This document shows positions 15,028 through 23,185 of a DNA stretch of 36,447 nt, piece by piece; the stretch's first letter is position 1, and each line of letters begins with the position of its first letter. The notes below the pieces were generated by a model. That model had not been told where the DNA came from and made no database searches. It saw only the letters and a program-made list of their open reading frames with translations. The DNA is from Magnetococcales bacterium DCbin4 (lineage in GTDB: Bacteria > Pseudomonadota > Magnetococcia > Magnetococcales > UBA8363), in contig PEAN01000038.1 of NCBI GenBank assembly GCA_002753735.1, positions 1 through 36,447 on the forward strand, read 5' to 3'. The position numbers and the translations under genes were made by a program.

Positions 15028-18000
15028 CTAGTGAACCACCGTCCCAGCGGGCAAATGCCCGCCCGGACCGGTGGCGGCTCGTTCAAAGCCGGCACCGGGC
15101 CGCAGTGCCACGGTGACGCATATTGTTTCTTCGATTTGATCTGCATCGACCCGCGACGAAAAGATGGCCGAATCACCTGATTGAAAAACCACCCACCGGG
15201 CGTGCGCATTCGGAATCACCGTCAATGGCGCACCGCTGGGAAGGCCCGCCTTCTTCATGGATTCGCGCGCCGTCCAGATGCGGGTTGCCGCAATCTCCAA
15301 CCGTTCCCGGGTCATCCCGGCAACCACCGTTGCCAGCTTCATCCCTTCCACGCCCAACAGGTTCTGCCAGACGCCATGATCGTTTCCAGGGACATGTTGC
15401 AGATCGCAACCCACCGGGACGGTTCCGTTGACCGTCAATTTCCAGTGACCGCTGTAGGCGGTGGATTGAAAACGGGCGTCGGAAAAGGGATCAGGTTTGC
15501 CATCAGGCCGATGTTGGGAATCGAGAGAAGCCGTTCTTTCCATTTGTTCATTGGCCAGGGGCGAAATGGCGACCTTCAACCCTGCCCGGGGCAGATTGGC
15601 GGCCACCTGGCGCTCAAAAAAAGAAGCCATGAGCAGGGGAGAGTTCAAACGCAGATGGGATGGTTCACCCATGACGCGCATGGTGATCCGCCGCCAACGC
15701 TCAACCAGCCGGCCATCCCGATCGAAAATGACCATATCGTTGACCAGTTCATCGCCCCGATCCTCAATCTCCCTGGCGTACATCCGATAAGGTTGCCGCG
15801 GGGAGAGCACCCCGGTCTCGATCTCCTCCACCGCGATGGGAATCACGACCTTGTGCGGAATACACGCCTGAATCCCATGGAGGGCCGCATCCCGCGCACC
15901 CGGGTCACCCAGCAAACATCCCTGGGAAAATTGGGAAGCAAACCACTGGGTCGCACCATCGAGGGAAATCTGTCCACTGCAACGACGGGCTTCGATCATC
16001 TGATATCCCTGGATGCGTCGGAACCGTCCATTCTGAAAGAGAACGTTTTGATAAAGCGCATGCCCGGGATCAAAGGGTTTGAGTTCGTCCGTGGGCAGGT
16101 TTTGAAAATCCGCCCCCTCCGCTTCGGGAGCACGGTCGCTGCTTTGCAGGGTACAACGGGCCTCCACATGGTTGAGTTGGAAGTCGGTGGTCGAACAACG
16201 GATGGCCAGGGCAATCGTCCCCTCCGTATCAGCCTGTGCCAACAGACGCAGAACGAACGGATCCTCCCCATCCCCATCCCCCTCCCCCCCCGGAGATCCC
16301 GGTACCACGATTGCCTTGCGCAAAACCACGTCGAAAAATCGTGGAATCACATCCTGTGCGGATTGCCACATCAGTGTCACCGCCGCTTCGGCCATGGCTT
16401 CCAGCGCCAACACGGCAGGGAACAACCGTTCCCCGTCCAGCATGTGATCTTCAAGATAAGGATCCGATTGCGGCGACAGATGACATTCAGCGATCAATTC
16501 CGTCTCCGGGTAATAAACCCGGATGGTGTCGATGAATCGGAACCGCTTCTGCGGTGGCACCTCGAAACGCACCGTCGGAAGCGTGCCAAAGCGGTCGGAC
16601 AGGATCAGGCGGGTCGGCAAATCAGGGGTTTGGATCAACCGCAAAAACGTCTGGACCCCATCGTCGATGGAGATGGGGGCGATCCCCTGTTCTTCCAGGA
16701 CATCCAGACGGCCAAGCCGTTGTCCCATGCCGGTACCCGACCAGACCGACCATTCCATGGCCAGGCAGCGGCAGTGTGGATGAAGCGATTGGAATCGTTC
16801 AGTCGCCTGGCCCAACCATTCATTGGCCAATGCGTAATCCGCCTCGCCCTGAAGGCCGGTACGGGCGATGATCGAACCAAAGGTGACCAAAAGCTTCAAC
16901 GAACCCGGATCAACCGCCGCCAGCAGATGATTGAATCCATCGATTTTTGGGGCCAGCGTGGCCTTCAGGTCATCGATGGAACGCTGTTCCACCCTGCAGG
17001 GATGATTCACGCCGGCCCCATGGATCATGGCGGTCACCGGCGCCCCCAGTTCGGCAACGCCCCGGGTCACGGCATCCGCCACCTGGGCGTCATCGGTGAC
17101 ATCCGCCTGCTGATAGCTGATCCGCAGATCCGCCACGCGCATGCGTTCCAGATTATTCAACAGTTCCACACTGGTCTGCGGCACGGATCGCCCCAGGATC
17201 AACAGGGCGCATCCGGTTTGACGCGCCAGTTGAACGCCGCATTCGGCACTGATCCCCTTGCCGCCACCGGTGATCAGAACCACATCATGGTTCTGAATCA
17301 ACGCCGAAGTCGGCTGTGGAGTTAACAACCGTCGCCAATGGGGTTCTTCACGCCCTCCGGTTTCATCGATGAATATTTCGCCAAATCCAGGCTGCCCGCC
17401 ATCGATCTCCCGAAGGATCCAGGAACCGGCATCCCCTTTTCCATCCGGTGCCAGATTGATGACCAGGGTACGGATGGCCCCATGCTCCAGGGAGAAGGAA
17501 CGGGCGAAACCACTTCCGCCCCAACCCCGCTGGACCACGACAAAGGCCATGGAGGTGCCATGGAGGTCCCGTGCCCGCTCGATGCAGCGCTGCGCCCCTT
17601 GCAGCAGGTGAGGAAGTACCCGGGCATCAGGGGAATCGCCAAGCCAGAGGATCACGCCATGACCATGGGGTTCGGCGTTGAGCCGTTGCAGCAAAGCTTC
17701 GTCATTGGGGGATCGGACCCCAAACCCTTCCCACCCCCCCTGGACAACGCCGGGAATCTGTTCCAGGGGGATGGAAGGAACACGAACCACATGAAAACAA
17801 TGCACCCAACTCCCAATGCCACGTGGTACCGCCGAAGACGACACCATCGGTTGTCCCGTCCCGTCCGCACGCTGATCCAGTACCGCAGTGATTTCTGCAA
17901 CACTGGCATTGGCGAATTCGGTCAGATCGGCAGGAACCGGCAAACCGGTCGCAGCCGCCAGTTGGGCGATGATTCCCCCCACCGTGATGGAGTTGAGATG

Positions 18001-20961
18001 GAGATCCGACAACATGCGGCTGCTGTCCTGGATGGTCCAGGCGGGAAGACCGGTACGTTCGGCAATGATCTGGCGCAGACGGTCGGCGGTACCGACGTTG
18101 ACCGTGTGTTCGGAAGGGGGGGCTGCGACCGGAACCCCGACGGCTTCGGCCCCATGATCCAGGGAAGGGGCCGGATCGGGGATCGACGGAATCGCCTCAC
18201 ACGGATTTTGAAAAAATTTTGGCTTCCAGCTCCAATTGAATCGTCGGGCAAAGCGGTCTTTGAACAGCGTCGGCATCCCCGGTGCACGTCCAAGAACAAA
18301 AAGGGCCGCCGCCGCATGCAGACAAGGTCCCAGGGAATCGCCACCCACATCCAGGGGGATGGCCGGCTTGTCGCTGAAACGGTTCACCAGATGGGTCAAT
18401 ATTTGACCCGGTCCAACCTCCAGCAAAAGATCCACCTCCTGCGCTGCCAGATGGGCAGCCGTCAGAAACTGGACCGGTGACACCAGTTGGTCACACAGAT
18501 ACCGGGGGATGTCGGAGTCGCCCGGCAGTGGCATGCCGGTGACCGTGGAGATCACTTCGCGCACCGCGGGTTGAAACCGGAACGACCGTAGCCGGTCGGC
18601 GAAGACGGTTGCCACTCCGGCCATCGCAGGGGTGTGAAAGGCTTGACGCACACGCAACAAGGTTGCTTCCATCCCTTGGCGTCGCAACCGCTCCACCAGG
18701 GTTTCCACCGCCTTGCGGTCACCGGACACCACCGTTTGATTCGGGGCGTTGAGGTTGGCAATCCACAGGTTGCGCACATCGCCAATCGCCGCCATCGTCT
18801 GATCACGATCCGCGGGAATGGCCGCCATGGCCCCGCTGGTATTCGGATCCTCCACCATGGCCCGCCCCCGCGCCTTGGCCAAGGCCAATAATTCGGCAGC
18901 ATCGAAACAACCCGCCCAGTGCAAGGCTGCCAGTTCACCCAGACTGTGCCCCACGGCCACATCGCCTTGAAGGCCAAGGCGATGCAACAGTGCAAGCCCA
19001 CCCAAGGCAGCGGTGGCGATGGCGGGCTGGGCAAAGTCGGTATTGCCCTGATCCTGAAAGACATCCAGACCCGCCTGCTGATAAACGTGACGAACCTCAT
19101 CGAAGCGTCGGGCATGGATCCCCCCATCCGGGCGTACCGGGGATCCCTGTCCGGAAAACATCAGACCAACGCGACCACGGACATTGCCAGAGGTCAGATA
19201 CACCCCGTCGGATACCGACAGATGGATCGCCGTGTCATCGACGTTCTTCAGGGTCTCCTGCAACAGAACCAGCTTTTGGCTCAATTCCTCCGGTGTGGTG
19301 GCCACCACCGCCGCCTTCCATGGGGTCAATCCGCCATTCGTGAATCGGTTGCCCAAATCAATGGCCAGGTCACTCAACTCGGCGCGGGAACAGGCATGGG
19401 CAAATTTGGAAATCCGGTTGAGAAATCCCTGCATTTCCTTGCGACTGACGGTCGCAAATGTAAAAACTTCCACATCCTGGACTGTTTTCAAACGCTCCAA
19501 AGGTGCCAGCCCTTCGCCCACCACCGGAACGGAGGTCCGTACTGGCGCGGGAACTTCACTCAAGGTGATGTGGGTATTGATCCCACCAAACCCCATGGCA
19601 CTGACCCCGGCACGCCGCTCCAAATGATCCGACCGCCACTCCTGCGGCTGATGGGCGGGCATGAGGTTGTGGCGCTGGTCGGCAAAGAGGGGATGGGGTC
19701 GGCGGCAGGCCGTCGTAGGTGGCAAAATCCGTTCACTGAGACATTTCGTCGCGCGTAACAATCCAGCCAGTCCCGCAGCCGCCTTGGTATGACCAATATT
19801 GGCCTTGATGGAACTGATCACCGCCGGCTGAAGGGGCCTTCCACTGTGGTTCCGGGCATGAATCAAGGCACTCAGTTCGGTTGCATCCCCCACCCGGGTG
19901 CCCGTTCCATGACCTTCAAAATACCCAACCGACTCGATGCCAAAGCCCGACCGCCGGTAGCAACGTCGCAAGGCCAACATTTGACCTTCCGATTCCGGGC
20001 GCGTCAGACCACCCCGCCCATCTGAAGAAATTCCCCATCCATGAATGACGGCATGAATGTGCGCACACTGTTCCAGGGCATCCGGATAACGCATCAACGC
20101 AACGAATCCACACCCCTCACCCGGCCAGAATCCTTGCGATTGTTCGTCATAGACCCGCATTTCGCCAGGCGCCAACGCCGCAGTCCGGGAAAATCCGACC
20201 AGTTCAAACGGATCAATACTCAAATCGACTCCGCCCGCCAATACCATGTCCGCATCACCGACCACCAGTGCCGAACAGGCATCGTTTACCGCCAGCAAGG
20301 ATGAGGAACAGGCCCCGTCCACGGTGTAACCACCACCCTTGAAATTGAAATGGTTGCAGATCCGACCGGCGATGGTGTTGGATAGACCACCCGCCAGAAA
20401 TTCTTCGTTGGGAACGGGAAACGGGCTTTTATAACGGACCTCGAATTCACGCAGGAGACGAGCCTGCTCCACCTCATGCAGATGGGGATGCTCATGCCGC
20501 AGATGCTGGGCCATCACGTTTCTGACATAGGGCCAACGTGCGCGCATCACATGCGCCCTGGAAAACTCGCCGGTCAGGGAGTTCCCCACCACCACACGGA
20601 CCGCCTCGTTGTCCGGCCCCTTGCCCTTGCGAAAGCGAATGTCTTCAATACTCTCCCGGGCAACCGTCAAGGCCAGCCAGTGGGTCAGATCGGTCACCTC
20701 ATAACTGTTTTGGGAAACGCGAAACCATGTGCGATCAAACGCAAACCCCTTGATGAGGGCAGCCTGCCGTGCATAGGAACAATCCATCGCCTTGCCGGTG
20801 GGATCAAAATATCCGGAAGACATCCGGATTTCAGGAATCTGGCGAAACGACTGACGTTGCGCCAGGGAATTTTCAAACAGTTGCTCCACGGTATCCGCGT
20901 CGGGATATCGGCAAGCCATGCCGACGATGGCGATCGGGCAGATCGTGGGAGTGTGATCCAT
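15028..20961 (-). CDS. Iterative type I polyketide synthase with enediyne-PKS-like architecture (KS-AT-ACP-KR-DH-PPTase)
   Basis: The protein has 1977 residues. ATG 20961 fits the usual KS start (CPIAIVGMACRYPDA); a GTG at 21012 is less likely. KS: Cys218 in DGACSSSLL, EGHGTGTRVGD and NIGHTKAAAG. AT: Ser673 in GHSLGE. ACP: Ser991 in DLHLNSI. KR: LITGGGKGIS (about 1230) and Tyr1376 in YALAN. DH: His1506 in YLEDHMLDGERLFPAVL. C-terminal PPTase: Asp1853 in VGCDLQ and Glu1900 in WTARES. This order, the integral PPTase and FWPGEGCG in the KS are characteristic of enediyne PKSs (SgcE/CalE8 type) rather than modular PKSs. The usual enediyne partner genes (thioesterase and UnbL/U/V-like) are not in the window. 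It heads the - strand operon converging on the nucleoside-type operon. Confidence 0.93.
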   Translation of the reverse strand: MDHTPTICPIAIVGMACRYPDADTVEQLFENSLAQRQSFRQIPEIRMSSGYFDPTGKAMDCSYARQAALIKGFAFDRTWFRVSQNSYEVTDLTHWLALTVARESIEDIRFRKGKGPDNEAVRVVVGNSLTGEFSRAHVMRARWPYVRNVMAQHLRHEHPHLHEVEQARLLREFEVRYKSPFPVPNEEFLAGGLSNTIAGRICNHFNFKGGGYTVDGACSSSLLAVNDACSALVVGDADMVLAGGVDLSIDPFELVGFSRTAALAPGEMRVYDEQSQGFWPGEGCGFVALMRYPDALEQCAHIHAVIHGWGISSDGRGGLTRPESEGQMLALRRCYRRSGFGIESVGYFEGHGTGTRVGDATELSALIHARNHSGRPLQPAVISSIKANIGHTKAAAGLAGLLRATKCLSERILPPTTACRRPHPLFADQRHNLMPAHQPQEWRSDHLERRAGVSAMGFGGINTHITLSEVPAPVRTSVPVVGEGLAPLERLKTVQDVEVFTFATVSRKEMQGFLNRISKFAHACSRAELSDLAIDLGNRFTNGGLTPWKAAVVATTPEELSQKLVLLQETLKNVDDTAIHLSVSDGVYLTSGNVRGRVGLMFSGQGSPVRPDGGIHARRFDEVRHVYQQAGLDVFQDQGNTDFAQPAIATAALGGLALLHRLGLQGDVAVGHSLGELAALHWAGCFDAAELLALAKARGRAMVEDPNTSGAMAAIPADRDQTMAAIGDVRNLWIANLNAPNQTVVSGDRKAVETLVERLRRQGMEATLLRVRQAFHTPAMAGVATVFADRLRSFRFQPAVREVISTVTGMPLPGDSDIPRYLCDQLVSPVQFLTAAHLAAQEVDLLLEVGPGQILTHLVNRFSDKPAIPLDVGGDSLGPCLHAAAALFVLGRAPGMPTLFKDRFARRFNWSWKPKFFQNPCEAIPSIPDPAPSLDHGAEAVGVPVAAPPSEHTVNVGTADRLRQIIAERTGLPAWTIQDSSRMLSDLHLNSITVGGIIAQLAAATGLPVPADLTEFANASVAEITAVLDQRADGTGQPMVSSSAVPRGIGSWVHCFHVVRVPSIPLEQIPGVVQGGWEGFGVRSPNDEALLQRLNAEPHGHGVILWLGDSPDARVLPHLLQGAQRCIERARDLHGTSMAFVVVQRGWGGSGFARSFSLEHGAIRTLVINLAPDGKGDAGSWILREIDGGQPGFGEIFIDETGGREEPHWRRLLTPQPTSALIQNHDVVLITGGGKGISAECGVQLARQTGCALLILGRSVPQTSVELLNNLERMRVADLRISYQQADVTDDAQVADAVTRGVAELGAPVTAMIHGAGVNHPCRVEQRSIDDLKATLAPKIDGFNHLLAAVDPGSLKLLVTFGSIIARTGLQGEADYALANEWLGQATERFQSLHPHCRCLAMEWSVWSGTGMGQRLGRLDVLEEQGIAPISIDDGVQTFLRLIQTPDLPTRLILSDRFGTLPTVRFEVPPQKRFRFIDTIRVYYPETELIAECHLSPQSDPYLEDHMLDGERLFPAVLALEAMAEAAVTLMWQSAQDVIPRFFDVVLRKAIVVPGSPGGEGDGDGEDPFVLRLLAQADTEGTIALAIRCSTTDFQLNHVEARCTLQSSDRAPEAEGADFQNLPTDELKPFDPGHALYQNVLFQNGRFRRIQGYQMIEARRCSGQISLDGATQWFASQFSQGCLLGDPGARDAALHGIQACIPHKVVIPIAVEEIETGVLSPRQPYRMYAREIEDRGDELVNDMVIFDRDGRLVERWRRITMRVMGEPSHLRLNSPLLMASFFERQVAANLPRAGLKVAISPLANEQMERTASLDSQHRPDGKPDPFSDARFQSTAYSGHWKLTVNGTVPVGCDLQHVPGNDHGVWQNLLGVEGMKLATVVAGMTRERLEIAATRIWTARESMKKAGLPSGAPLTVIPNAHARWVVFQSGDSAIFSSRVDADQIEETICVTVALRPGAGFERAATGPGGHLPAGTVVH

Positions 20962-21032
20962 GGCCGAGTTCTTCTCACGGGTATGATGGGAGATGAATAA
21001 ACGACGTTCCACCGGCTTGCCGTCTGGAAAAC

Positions 21033-21070
21033 AAAAAATGGTTGGCCCTCTCCGGCGGAAAGGACCAACC
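21033..21070 (-). terminator. Rho-independent terminator between the MGFPPP genes and the PKS
   Basis: On the - strand, a nine-pair stem with one G-T pair (arms 21062-21070 and 21040-21048) is followed by ATTTTTT (21033-21039). It lies 16 bp after the stop of the 21086-21634 gene, so the PKS operon downstream probably has its own promoter. Confidence 0.75.
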
Positions 21071-21085
21071 CATCCATGCCAAACA

Positions 21086-21634
21086 TCATCTGTTGATGGT
21101 CACCTGGCTCGATGGCGCGATGCCGATCGGGGTATCGCTGGTGACCAAAACCTGGGTCAACGCCTTGGCCGCCTCACCACTCCAGGTGTAGGTGTTGCTC
21201 CCCGAATCAAACTTGAGGGACTGGGACATGAGCGTACCCTGATAAACAAAGGCTTTCTTGCCGGGAGGACAGGAAAAGCTCATCGTCTTGGTGGTCGATG
21301 TACTCCACTGTTCCGTAAAGGAGAGGGCAAAGGTGGTGGAAACACTGGCAGTGACAACTTCGATGGAAACGCCAACGCTCTCGGTAATACTGACGCTTTG
21401 CGTTGTACTGAATGTAAACCCTTGAGTGATTGATGTCGTATAGGTACTGGTCACACTCGAATTGGTGTTATCCAGCGAGGCGACGATTTGCAGATTGGGA
21501 CTGTAGAGAATGATGGAAACCGCGACATTCTCGGTGTTGAGGCCCGGAATCCCAGCATTAAAGGTCGTTTCATTGGCCGCGGGCAGGGAATCGAAAATTT
21601 GGAGTTCGTGTTTGACTGGTGGGGGAAAACCCAT
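21086..21634 (-). CDS. Ser/Thr-rich protein resembling the stem domain of aerolysin/ETX-MTX2 beta-pore-forming toxins
   Basis: The protein has 182 residues; the start is supported by GAGGAG eight bases upstream. Residues about 58-115 alternate Ser/Thr with hydrophobic residues (for example TYTTSITQGFTFSTTQSVSI and SVSTTFALSFTEQWSTSTTK), then SFSCPPGKKAFVYQGTL. This alternating amphipathic pattern plus a PPGK-type turn is what the insertion hairpin of aerolysin-like toxins looks like. I judge this by pattern only. No signal peptide is seen; the N-terminus is MGFPPP, shared with the upstream gene. The predicted role is membrane pore formation, with moderate doubt; a structural beta-sandwich protein is the alternative. 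Confidence 0.65.
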   Translation of the reverse strand: MGFPPPVKHELQIFDSLPAANETTFNAGIPGLNTENVAVSIILYSPNLQIVASLDNTNSSVTSTYTTSITQGFTFSTTQSVSITESVGVSIEVVTASVSTTFALSFTEQWSTSTTKTMSFSCPPGKKAFVYQGTLMSQSLKFDSGSNTYTWSGEAAKALTQVLVTSDTPIGIAPSSQVTINR

Positions 21635-21709
21635 GACCGTTTCTCCTCATCTTGTCTGGTGACATTTGATTTCAATACATGAATTCGTCTTGAACGCTCA
21701 TCAGGTCCA

Positions 21710-22573
21710 TCAGCACCTGATCGTTGGCGTGTCGGGCAGGTTGAACTGCTTGAGAACGGCGTGATAGTTGCCGCAAAGAACGTTTGGATCCGTATACAGA
21801 ACCGCACGGGCACTCATGTTGAGTTTTGTGTCATGCGTATCGCCGCCGTCTTTCGACTTACGTTTATAATCATGGACATACAAACTGTAATCGATGGTCA
21901 ATACCCCAATGCCGGTGTATAGGTCACCATTCATCTGGACCAGCAGGATGACACGGCTTTTGTTCTCCAGGACGTAGTTGCTCAGATCGGAGTTGACCAT
22001 GGGATTGACCACCGAGGTCATGACCGCTTGAATGGACTCTTTGTTCAGACCGGTCACCAAGGCAGATGATGCGGCGACGGCGGAATCGATGAACAGTTCC
22101 TTGATGGCATCGGCGGTTTTGTAGTAGCCGGTTTTAATGATCGGATTGCCATACTGCCCGGTAAATTTGGTGGTGCCACTGTTGTCGTAAAGCCACTTGA
22201 AATGATCCGGATTTTGGATCACCTGGAGTTCAGGACCATAGTTGTCTGCAAAGTTGTCTGCGGTCCAGTCCCCGGTTGCGACCTGGACCATGTCGGAAGC
22301 CGAACTGCTTGTCTGGAGCAGTGCCATGCCCGGCATCACCAAAGACATGATTTCCTGGTCATTGGCGGGGGCCAGAATGGCAAAGGATTGCACTTCACCA
22401 TCAGGGATCTGCGAATGAACCTGATCGACATAGGTTTGCAAAGTACTCTGGGTGAGTTCTGAGCAGTTCAAACCGATGCTTTCCAACTGTCCTTTCAGGG
22501 TATCGTGGTTGAACGGGCTGGGTGTGGCTTTGGTCAAACTCAGTTTAAATCCTTCCGGCGGAGGGAAACCCAT
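21710..22573 (-). CDS. Hypothetical protein sharing the MGFPPP N-terminus with its neighbour
   Basis: The protein has 287 residues. ATG 22573 is chosen because AGGAG lies seven bases upstream; the ATG at 22591 lacks a site. I do not recognise a family. It starts with MGFPPPEGFKLSLTKA and has a possible amphipathic helical region (FIDSAVAASSALVTGL), a beta-rich second half (RVILLVQMNGDLYTGIGVLT) and few Cys residues, one at the very C-terminus (TIRC). It lies 75 bp before the pore-former-like gene on the same strand and shares its N-terminal hexapeptide at the protein level with silent codon differences. A two-component secreted system is conceivable. Confidence 0.7.
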   Translation of the reverse strand: MGFPPPEGFKLSLTKATPSPFNHDTLKGQLESIGLNCSELTQSTLQTYVDQVHSQIPDGEVQSFAILAPANDQEIMSLVMPGMALLQTSSSASDMVQVATGDWTADNFADNYGPELQVIQNPDHFKWLYDNSGTTKFTGQYGNPIIKTGYYKTADAIKELFIDSAVAASSALVTGLNKESIQAVMTSVVNPMVNSDLSNYVLENKSRVILLVQMNGDLYTGIGVLTIDYSLYVHDYKRKSKDGGDTHDTKLNMSARAVLYTDPNVLCGNYHAVLKQFNLPDTPTIRC

Positions 22574-22646
22574 CTGATCACTCCTAATCATTGAGACTTT
22601 AGAAAATACCTCCCAATAAAAGACGGTCGGATCACCCCATGCGCCT

Positions 22647-22669
22647 TGATCCGCCCTTAAAGCGGATCA
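22647..22669. promoter_or_regulatory. Perfect 8-bp inverted repeat in the leader of the MGFPPP operon
   Basis: TGATCCGC (22647-22654) and GCGGATCA (22662-22669) pair perfectly around a 7-base loop. The structure lies between the predicted - strand promoter (22752-22781) and ATG 22573. It could be an operator or an RNA hairpin. There is no T-run for a terminator. Confidence 0.45.
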
Positions 22670-22751
22670 GACATGAAACGAAAGACAAACCTTTTCGGCC
22701 AGAAGACCAAGAGGTGTCCATGTGGCGTCTCTTTGAGAAGTTGACGCTGAC

Positions 22752-22781
22752 ATCATATTCTAATAGTCCTTATGATGACAA
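22752..22781 (-). promoter_or_regulatory. Predicted sigma70-type promoter for the MGFPPP operon
   Basis: On the - strand, TTGTCA (22781-22776), an 18-base spacer and TATGAT (22757-22752) match the -35/-10 consensus well. It lies in an AT-rich segment about 180 bp upstream of ATG 22573. Confidence 0.5.
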
Positions 22782-22797
22782 TGGATTTTCATTTGAT

Positions 22798-22826
22798 TTG
22801 ACATAGAAAATTATTATCAATATTTA
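22798..22826 (+). promoter_or_regulatory. Predicted sigma70-type promoter reading right into small ORFs
   Basis: TTGACA (22798-22803), a 17-base spacer and TATTTA (22821-22826) form a consensus -35 with a reasonable -10. It is divergent from the promoter at 22752-22781 and points to the small ORFs at 22853 and 22991. Confidence 0.45.
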
Positions 22827-22852
22827 TTCTTTATTATCATCAGGATGCAGTC

Positions 22853-22981
22853 GTGCCATACGATTTCCCCGATGACATTCAGATTGAAAGTCCAGACCGC
22901 GAGCACATACGATGGTCGGGGCATGGCGATCAAAACTTGATACCGGTGAACAATCGAAGGAGGTACATCTTGAGGAGGTGA
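22853..22981 (+). CDS. Possible small protein (42 aa)
   Basis: A GTG-started frame downstream of the + strand promoter reads VPYDFPDDIQIESPDREHIR and ends in Arg-rich RRRYILRR; its stop lies inside an AGGAGGTG sequence. No family is recognised and the ribosome site (CAGG) is weak. An alternative short frame from ATG 22845 also exists. Coding status is uncertain. Confidence 0.25.
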   Translation: MPYDFPDDIQIESPDREHIRWSGHGDQNLIPVNNRRRYILRR

Positions 22982-22990
22982 AACTTGAGG

Positions 22991-23185
22991 ATGGGAATCT
23001 TCACCCAGTGGAAATTCAATGACGCGGGGGCGGATTGGGTATTTTCAGGGACAGGCGGCCCACCACCTGATTTTGGAACGTGGTGCATCAAGGCAAATCA
23101 TCTGGATCATGCTTCTGCTCCGAGCATCGCCTTTCCTTCCCCCGAGGGCGGAAGATTTGGTTCGTTCAGAATCATGATGGAATAA
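22991..23185 (+). CDS. Possible small protein (64 aa), convergent with the radical SAM gene
   Basis: ATG 22991 (or TTG 22985) follows a strong AGGAGGTG at 22973-22980. The product begins MGIFTQWKFNDAGADW and contains GTGGPPPDFGTW; no family is recognised. Its end overlaps the 3' end of the - strand radical SAM gene by 14 bp. A precursor peptide for that enzyme is conceivable, but the opposite strand makes this weak. Confidence 0.35.
   Translation: MGIFTQWKFNDAGADWVFSGTGGPPPDFGTWCIKANHLDHASAPSIAFPSPEGGRFGSFRIMME

Noticed and set aside
15181-17325. Long + strand open frame (714 codons) antisense to the PKS
   Set aside because: It lies wholly opposite recognisable KR/DH/PPTase domains; its translation is low-complexity and lacks motifs. 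It is a GC-driven shadow frame.
15028-20961. Complete enediyne cluster
   Set aside because: Only the PKS resembles enediyne systems; the partner genes of the usual cassette are absent from the window.
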